From Chara braunii (taxonomy: Eukaryota; Streptophyta; Charophyceae; Charales; Characeae), in NCBI GenBank assembly GCA_003427395.1, contig BFEA01000898.1:346064-369028 (forward strand): a stretch of 22,965 nt of DNA, written 5' to 3'. Below the pieces are notes generated by a model that saw nothing but the letters and a program-made list of their open reading frames with translations, searched no databases and was not told the origin of the DNA. Positions 18,100-22,965 of this stretch are shown piece after piece (within the stretch, counting starts at the first letter, position 1; every line of letters starts with the position of its first letter). Position numbers and translations under genes: made by a program.

Positions 18100-19070
18100 G
18101 CATTATCAGATTCGCTCCTCCTAAGAACTGAAGAATCCTACCCCGACTTGCCTGTTCCTGTAGCGACATGAGCGGGTCACCCGAACATTATTCCTATCAC
18201 ACCTGTTCTCACTAGTAGCCATATCCAAACTCCGAGCGTTCTCCCGCACACCTCTCCCCTCCATACTCCATTCCTACTAACTCCCTTCTAATTTTGCCTT
18301 CACTATTAGATTTGCCCTACCTAAAAACTCATACTTACTGTCTTTTCCCAACTGATCCCATCGAGAATCAGCCAATAGTCTCGACTTCTCACTCCCTCTC
18401 CTNCNTAGCCTCACGCANCTGCCTTCCTCTCTTCCTCCTTTTCTACTAACCCACCGTAAAAACTAACTTCATNTTCCAACTCGCCNTCCCTCAAAACCTC
18501 AAAAACGTACTTTCCCTCACCCGATTTCATCGCGGATCAGGTGAGTTTCGTGTTGCCCGCTCCCTCCATATCTGTCTCTTCAATAGCCCCGCGCACCGCT
18601 TTCCCTTACTAACTCCTTTTTCACTTCCCCACTCGCCATTCTGACTCCGCTATCGAATTCGCCCGACCACAAAACGTTGAAATGGCCTTTTACAATGGAC
18701 TTCGGCATGTCTTCTCCCTCTTTCTTCCTTTGCCTCTTCTCCATAGCTTGACGCAGCTCATTTCTCTTCTACCCCTCTATCTGCTAATCTAACTCAAAAA
18801 CTAAATTCATACCCTAACTCGCAGCCCTCCAAAACCCCGGTTTCGGTTCCTCCCTCGCTCGATTTCATAGAGAAACGAGCGAGTTATCTGTTTTCCCAAC
18901 CCCCTTCTTCGTCACTTTCACCATCTCCGCGCAGCTCCTACCCCCGTTTCTCCCCTTCCTACTAATCCTCCCTCCATTCTGACCTTTCCACTCCATTCGC
19001 CCCACCCAATGAACTCGAATCAGCACTTTTCCCCGCCCGTTTCCATCAAGGAACGAGCGGGCTTTATGCT
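18100..19070 (+). repeat. Pyrimidine-rich satellite, ~160-200 bp period, six units, hairpin per unit
   Basis: The phrase TTCGCCC(T/A)CC...AAAACTC recurs at 18111, 18311, 18480, 18658, 18818 and 18996. Each unit is C/T-rich with CCTACTAACTC-like words. About 40 bases after the phrase most units carry a hairpin around a TTTCATCG-like loop, with stems that differ: CTGAT/ATCAG (18352-18371), CTCACC-c-GAT/ATC-a-GGTGAG (18516-18545), CTCGCTCG/CGAGCGAG (18854-18883), CCCGCCCGTT/AACGAGCGGG with one mismatch (19032-19061). The unit near 18690 has lost the stem. No coding frame is maintained, and N calls cluster at 18400-18486. Confidence 0.75.
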
Positions 19071-19588
19071 ATCTGCTCCGGCCATGGTTACTCCCCGCTC
19101 CTCTAGTTTCGAATGTACCTGGCGCCGCCTGCATCCAGGTTCATCCGCTCCCCGGCTTTCCTCTTCAGCCTCCCTCAGTCCTCGCCAGACTATCGCCCCG
19201 TAGTAGTCAGTCCGTCGGCCCTCCCTTCTACTTCTGCACCCGCCCCCACAGCACTTCGCTCCTCCTCACCTCTATTGCCTTCACCCCACCATGCTCCGCT
19301 TCTCCCCCGTCACACCGTGCGCATGAATCCGGACGCAGATAGCGCCCGGGTACATTCCGCTCTGCCAATTGTTCCCCTGCGCAACATCTCCTACCTCACG
19401 GCGTTGCTCCGCTGCACCGCTCCACTTGCTACTCACTTCCTACGTCGCTCGGTTCATCGTTGCCCCCTCTGCTCAGCGCCGGGTGCAAGTGCGGTCGCCC
19501 AACCTCCTTCCTCGGCTAATGCTGCTCCCTACAGCAGCGGACCCCGTCGGTGACCGACAGGTTGTTCACCAGCCGCAGCTATCCTGAG
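19071..19588. other. C-rich stretch with a doubtful ORF
   Basis: An ORF at 19113-19553 (146 codons) is dominated by Ser, Pro, Ala, Leu and Arg. This is what any open frame in C/T-rich DNA gives, and a second overlapping frame is also open. No domain is seen. I do not call it a gene. The sequence may be a further diverged edge of the satellite. Confidence 0.5.
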
Positions 19589-19710
19589 GTAAACTTCGGT
19601 GGGAACCAGGCAGCGCCCGCCAGCCTGAATGAAACTTCGGTGGGAACCAGGCAGTGGTCTGCCCGATAGCGCCCGCCAGCCTGAGGGAAACTTCGGAGGG
19701 ACCGACTCTC
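19589..19710 (+). repeat. Three tandem copies of a short GC-rich unit (41-56 bp)
   Basis: AAACTTCGGTGGGAACCAGG lies at 19591 and 19632, and AAACTTCGGAGGGACC at 19688. GCGCCCGCCAGCCTGA follows the first two copies. Copy 2 has 15 extra bases (TGGTCTGCCCGATAG) absent from copy 1, which explains the 41 versus 56 spacing. Confidence 0.9.
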
Positions 19711-20496
19711 CCTGGTTCGACTGGCTTTTCGGTCCTATNCCCAAGTCTGACGGCGCTGCGCCTAGCAGATACCGCCGCTGATCGCCACTACCTCCTCCTG
19801 ACCACTTCACTCCGGCAAGGCCCGCCACCACCTTAAAGTCTACTTCTGCCAAGCCCCCACTCAGACAGCTGGCCGCAGAATTGAGGGCGCGACCTTCTGG
19901 CCTTATGCATGGTCTAGGTGAACTGGTCCCTAATACGGCCCTCGACAGTATTAGTAAACACTCAAAATGAGAACCTTACACCGCAGCGGGGGCAAGGCTC
20001 CATGCGGCTGGTCCTTGCAGTCTGCGGCCTACTACTCGGAATGTTTCTTCGTTAGGCTATCGATGCTCTCCAAGTGGGAAACGAGGGAAGCCACGACCAC
20101 GGACTCTGCCACTCTCACCCACATTCACCTCTTCGGTCCATGCTCCGATGTGGGTAGGGTTTTATCACTGCCCCAACCACGCCGGAGCCTCGATGGGCCT
20201 GCTCAAGGTCCTCGACTGTCGTATCGGCCACCGCACCCAGGCGCCGGCCTCAGAGCCGATTTACCAGCACATGCGGGCGTGGCAATAATATAAATAATCA
20301 TAAAAAAATAAATAATGAATAAACCTTGATGCGGGGCGCGTCCCTCTACCTGCGATGCTGCGCCTGCCCAGGCTGCGCATGGCCTCGCCGTCAATTCCCC
20401 GCGCGCGCCGCTCATCCGGGCGAGGACCCAAACTACCTCCCGCTCGCGCGCCGACAAACGGACGAGGCCGCACTCGTGCGATTTGCAGAATACACG
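19711..20496. other. Gene-free stretch
   Basis: G/C-rich with overlapping ORFs on both strands, none with a recognisable domain. The long minus ORF at 20203-21015 is antisense to the transposase fragment. CTAATAC/GTATTAG (19930-19954) forms a 7-bp hairpin. A short A/T patch (20284-20325) separates two G/C-rich blocks and may mark an insertion boundary. Confidence 0.55.
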
Positions 20497-20522
20497 CCAA
20501 ATACCCTTGTAAGGGTATTTGG
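20497..20522. repeat. Perfect 12-bp palindrome, probable abutting Harbinger ends
   Basis: CCAAATACCCTT-gt-AAGGGTATTTGG. It can be read as an element end CCAAATACCC, then TTG and TAA, then a new element starting GGGTATTTGG. TAA is a standard PIF/Harbinger target site and GGG a typical start of Harbinger ends. The transposase fragment begins only 50 bases downstream. Confidence 0.7.
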
Positions 20523-21027
20523 TACGACGTCGAGTTGGTAGGATGCTGTATTTTCGTGGTTCATGAACATTGCAGGACACGTGCCGATGGAGGTTGACAA
20601 CGATGACGGACGTGCGAAGTTGACGACGATCGAGAAGATGGTCGTGGCGGCGGCCGTGGCGATCGTGCTCTTTCGTTGTCAGCAGGAGAGGGCATTGGGC
20701 AGAATGAGAGTGCAGATCCGCGCGGGGAGGAGGAAAACGCTTCATCAAGTTCCAGTCGAAGGGATGGATACCGTGGCCATCACGGAGGCTGCAGTTCAGG
20801 TTTGCTGCCCCATGGGTTGCAGTGTTCTTCCACGAGCGACGCCGAGGTGGTGGATGAAAAGGAGGACGAGGGGGGCGTGGGAGGATCTCAGGCAATATGA
20901 CGATGCGACGGAGGGGTACTTCTGGGAGAAGCTGCGTATGTCGCCACGTGTCTTTCGGGCGATGGCGATTGCATCTAGTGTGGACGAATGCCCGCGGGAT
21001 ATGTTGCTGATTCAATGTCGACTCTAG
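20513..21027 (+). mobile_element. 5' part of a PIF/Harbinger element
   Basis: Proposed left end GGGTATTTGG at 20513, preceded by TAA and followed after about 40 bases by the transposase reading frame. No matching right end (CCAAATACCC then TAA) was found downstream, so the element appears truncated within or after the transposase N-terminus. Confidence 0.55.
20563..21027 (+). pseudogene. HARBI1-like (PIF/Harbinger) transposase, N-terminal fragment
   Basis: The frame is open for 154 codons from the ATG at 20563. Residues about 95-136 read RWWMKRRTRGAWEDL...DDATEGYFWEKLRMSPRVFRAM, the conserved segment ahead of the DDE nuclease domain in plant and algal Harbinger transposases, which in the family is part of the N-terminal helical region. 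The nuclease domain itself, with its catalytic acids, is missing: after FRAMAIA the sequence diverges and stops at TAG 21025-21027. Residues about 46-90 look basic and unlike the family. The overlapping frame at 20676-20900 reads acidic, Ser-rich (GEEENASSSSSRRDG), suggesting a frameshift out and back again. Harbinger transposases cut and rejoin DNA in the nucleus at TWA sites. This copy cannot be functional. Confidence 0.75.
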
Positions 21028-21110
21028 TCGGTGTCGATCCCTCGTCTTCTATGCTGGAGGCCTTCGATAGAGGTCATCCATCAACGATAGAGGAAGCACA
21101 CGTGGAATGG
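21028..21110. other. Remnant linking transposase fragment and duplicated block
   Basis: CTTCGATAGAGGTCATCCATCAAC (21062-21085) resembles CTTCAATAGAGGTCGGCCATCAAC (21157-21180), a local duplication of about 95 bp spacing. No gene. Confidence 0.5.
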
Positions 21111-21600
21111 GAGGACCACGACAAGCAAAATTGTGACTAGGAGCCGCAGCGGCAACCTTCAATAGAGGTCGGCCATCAACAACACGTACGACAGGGCCGT
21201 AATTCTATGACGACGGTGAAGGTCCACCGAACGACGACGATGAAGGGAGCAGCCGGTAGAGGACAACATATGACACACGCACTCTAACGGGTCGTACGCC
21301 CTTGCACTGCNAGCCGGGNTGTGGCCTNCGCGGTGGCTTGTTGAGTGGTCTATTGAAGACCTGCTCTTCGCCTGTCGCCCGTCCATGCTGACATCCTTCT
21401 TCGCAGACCGCCTCTTACATGTACGTCCAGGCACCCTGCCGAGGATGTAGATGTGGAAGAAGAAGACAAGGACAAGCAAAAGGATGGTTAGGAGCAGCAG
21501 CGGCAGCCTTCGAAAGACGTCAGCGATGAGAGGCGAGTGGGGAAGGGCAGTAGCTAGGCAACAACGGTATACCTCCAGCAAACGGCGACGAAGAGGGCTG
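21110..21600. repeat. Diverged tandem duplication, 351-bp offset
   Basis: GACAAGCAAAA at 21120 recurs at 21471, AGGAGCCGCAGCGGCAACC (21139) recurs as AGGAGCAGCAGCGGCAGCC (21490), and GACGACGATGAAGGG (21234) matches CGGCGACGAAGAGGG about 351 bases on. The offset is a multiple of 3. On the minus strand both copies read as hydrophobic Leu/Arg-rich sequence (RRRLLEVYRC and RRRSVDLHRR); on plus they read as acidic and Gln-rich with stops. The coding strand, if any, is undecided. N calls lie at 21311-21329, between the copies. Confidence 0.75.
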
Positions 21601-21947
21601 AAAACGGCAGACCCCAGCATGGGACAAATGCCTTGTAACATTTTTTGTCGCGGAATACAGTGGGCAATCGGAGCAAGGGAGGTCGGCTGAAGTATTCAAA
21701 TTTGCCGACCGTTCGGCCCCTTTCCGTTTGGCGGCATGCACTGCGAGGGAGAACACTGGTCGACGGCGTTCGCAGGGGCCGACCGGCCACCAATGGTTAC
21801 CGTTGGCGTAAGGTTCCTGGAAGCCGAACGTTGAAGACCCAAGATGTCTGTGCGCTGCCCGGTAGGAACTCCAATGGACCAACCGACGAAAATTTCTTGC
21901 CGACGACGGGTGCCCTCGCCGCTCCGATTATCGCGGATCCTTGACCT
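21601..21947. other. Gene-free stretch with overlapping ORFs
   Basis: A plus ORF (21645-21944) and three minus ORFs overlap. All are rich in Arg, Pro, Gly and Ser, and none shows a domain. I do not support a gene. Confidence 0.5.
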
Positions 21948-21973
21948 CCAAGGGACCTCGGGAGGTCCCTTGG
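21948..21973. repeat. Perfect 11-bp palindrome
   Basis: CCAAGGGACCT-cggg-AGGTCCCTTGG. It could be another pair of abutting element ends, as at 20497 and 22541, but no TAA separates the arms. It may otherwise be a simple foldback. Confidence 0.8.
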
Positions 21974-22540
21974 GGAATGCCACCAAATGGGTGTAGCCCG
22001 AGGACGCCCCAAGGAAATGTTTTCACTTTTTTTTGTTGTTTTCATCCCCAAGGATAGGTGGAACGAAATTTTCCTGGGGGGATTTACGGGCCCGAGGAGT
22101 GTCTAACGAGCCCCATTCTCACACTACCTGTAGCACTTTCCAAAATGTAAGGGCCTTTTATGGCAAAAAAGCTAAAATTTGATTGATGGTTGGGCCAGTC
22201 CCACGAGGCAGGGAAAGTGTCAAAAGCAGCAAAACGGGGTATCAAATGTCACCGGCCTGGGGGCTCGGCCGCGGGGAAGGGCATCTTGTTGGTAGCAATT
22301 GTTTTTTNTCAGATTTTGTGAAAGGAAATTCGAAACTAACTTTGTTGGNAAAAAAAAAAAAAAAGTTGGAAGGATTTGGGCCTTGCGCTGTGTGACCACG
22401 CGAGGCACCATTTGGGACATTGCCAGAAAGTCCGGCTCGTGTCCTTTGTGATTTGCTGCCGCTTGGTGACCGGGCGCGGTGGCATTTCAGCAAAATCGGG
22501 ATAGCAAAATTCGCAGATCTTGCTGCTATGCCACCGCTGT
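21974..22540. other. Non-coding stretch, probably the body of a MITE-like element
   Basis: No supported gene. It contains a T run (22025-22034) and an A run after an N (22350-22364). The last part (about 22480-22552, with GCAAAATTCGCAGATCTTGC) resembles, in reverse complement, the start of the element at 22681, so this is probably the right portion of a related element whose left end I could not find. Confidence 0.45.
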
Positions 22541-22552
22541 GTGAGTACGCCC
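22541..22552 (-). mobile_element. Right end of a Tourist-like element (element A)
   Basis: GTGAGTACGCCC at 22541-22552 is the reverse complement of GGGCGTACTCAC and is followed by TAA (22553-22555). One G separates it from the TAA preceding the next element. Only its end is defined. Confidence 0.6.
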
Positions 22553-22559
22553 TAAGTAA

Positions 22560-22677
22560 GGGCATACTCACACTAAGCCCTCAAAATTGCAAAATTCCAA
22601 ATTGAGCAGCCAGATCTAGTCCTTCGTTTACAAGGACTCCACTTTGCGAGTTTGAGGGCCTACCTGTGAGTATGCTC
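22560..22677 (+). mobile_element. 118-bp Tourist-like MITE (element B) with TAA duplication
   Basis: It starts GGGCATACTCACAC and ends GTGAGTATGCTC. Extended inverted ends match over about 27 bases (CCCTCAAA at 22578 pairs with TTTGAGGG at 22651). It is flanked on both sides by TAA (22557-22559 and 22678-22680). The size, GGG start, terminal inverted repeat and 3-base TAA duplication are those of PIF/Harbinger-derived MITEs, which are moved by Harbinger transposases. It has no coding capacity. Confidence 0.85.
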
Positions 22678-22680
22678 TAA

Positions 22681-22726
22681 GGGCATACTCACACAGGGTG
22701 AGAAAAATTGCAAAATCTGCAATTTT
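22681..22726 (+). mobile_element. Left end of a further Tourist-like element (element C)
   Basis: GGGCATACTCACACAGGG starts immediately after the TAA that ends element B. The next bases fold as AAAATTGC-aaaatct-GCAATTTT (22704-22726). The end resembles element A in reverse complement (ACTCACACAG, then ATCTGC and AATTTTGCTA). Its right end is not visible in the remaining 240 bases. Confidence 0.65.
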
Positions 22727-22907
22727 GCTACAGCTGTTTGGAGATTTTGGTGTGCTGCCTGGTCACACACGATGACCCTTTCGAATGAGACATCACCGCG
22801 ACTTCTCTATACATACTAAAGGATGGAGAGGGCCCGGCGACAGGAATTTCTCGGCTATTTCAGGAACTTATAGGTTCAGAGTCTCGAAACCCCACGACTC
22901 GCCGAAC

Positions 22908-22915
<8 letters not shown>
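22727..22915. other. Non-coding remainder, possibly inside element C
   Basis: No ORF of interest. GGAACTTATAGGTTCAG at 22864-22880 resembles, in reverse complement, the loop word CTATAAGTTC of the hairpin array, perhaps by chance. Confidence 0.5.

Positions 22916-22943
<28 letters not shown>
22916..22943. repeat. (GA)n microsatellite
   Basis: Uninterrupted AG/GA run of 28 bases close to the end of the window. Confidence 0.95.
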
Positions 22944-22965
22944 CGGGCAGATGCGACTGGCCAGG

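Noticed and set aside
19113-19553. 146-codon plus ORF
   Set aside because: Ser/Pro/Ala-rich translation is what C/T-rich DNA gives in any open frame; an overlapping frame is also open and no domain is seen.
20203-21015. Long minus-strand ORF (270 codons)
   Set aside because: It is antisense to the recognisable Harbinger transposase fragment and is rich in Arg, Pro and His, as expected for a shadow in G/C-rich DNA.

Overview
The window looks like repeat-dense, gene-poor eukaryotic nuclear DNA, most likely from a green alga or plant. A charophyte such as Chara is my best guess. This rests on a PIF/Harbinger (HARBI1-like) transposase fragment whose wording resembles what I remember of Chara proteins, on Tourist-type MITEs with TAA target duplications, on a retroelement fragment resembling a Penelope-like reverse transcriptase N-terminus, and on abundant microsatellites and diverged satellites. 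No operons, ribosome binding sites, tRNA, rRNA or CRISPR arrays are visible. Scattered single N calls suggest a repeat-derived consensus. The organism is inferred, not proven.

Layout. 1-560 is a (CA)n tract and A/T-rich low-complexity DNA. 561-7840 is largely non-coding; it holds a diverged ~610-660 bp tandem duplication (3380-4570), (AAAT)n and poly-T tracts, and one gene-like minus-strand ORF (6117-6617). 7864-10612 is the longest coding-like stretch: an unrecognised ~900-codon protein broken by in-frame stops and frameshifts. It includes a 39-bp tandem duplication that carries a TAG. A pair of 48-bp hairpin repeats follows. 11718-12622 is the truncated N-terminal part of a retroelement protein. 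It is cut off by a 4.5 kb structure (12623-17118) bounded by inverted copies of the same sequence. Each arm carries a short open exon-like segment, a GTAACC donor-like site and ~123-bp tandem repeats. The left arm also holds a striking array of short hairpins. 17340-19070 has a decayed Gln/Ala-rich segment and a ~160-200 bp satellite. 19590-19710 is a small tandem repeat. 20497-22692 is Harbinger territory: abutting terminal inverted repeats, a truncated transposase, and a tight row of MITE ends. The window ends in (GA)n.

The most notable signal is that several unrelated arrays (13060-13990, 14280-14785 with 16575-16905, and 18100-19070) consist of units whose hairpin arms differ in sequence from unit to unit yet still pair, while the loop or flank stays conserved. 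This covariation is visible by eye and is the best candidate for something undescribed. No working pathway can be reconstructed; the recognisable genes are mobile-element remnants.
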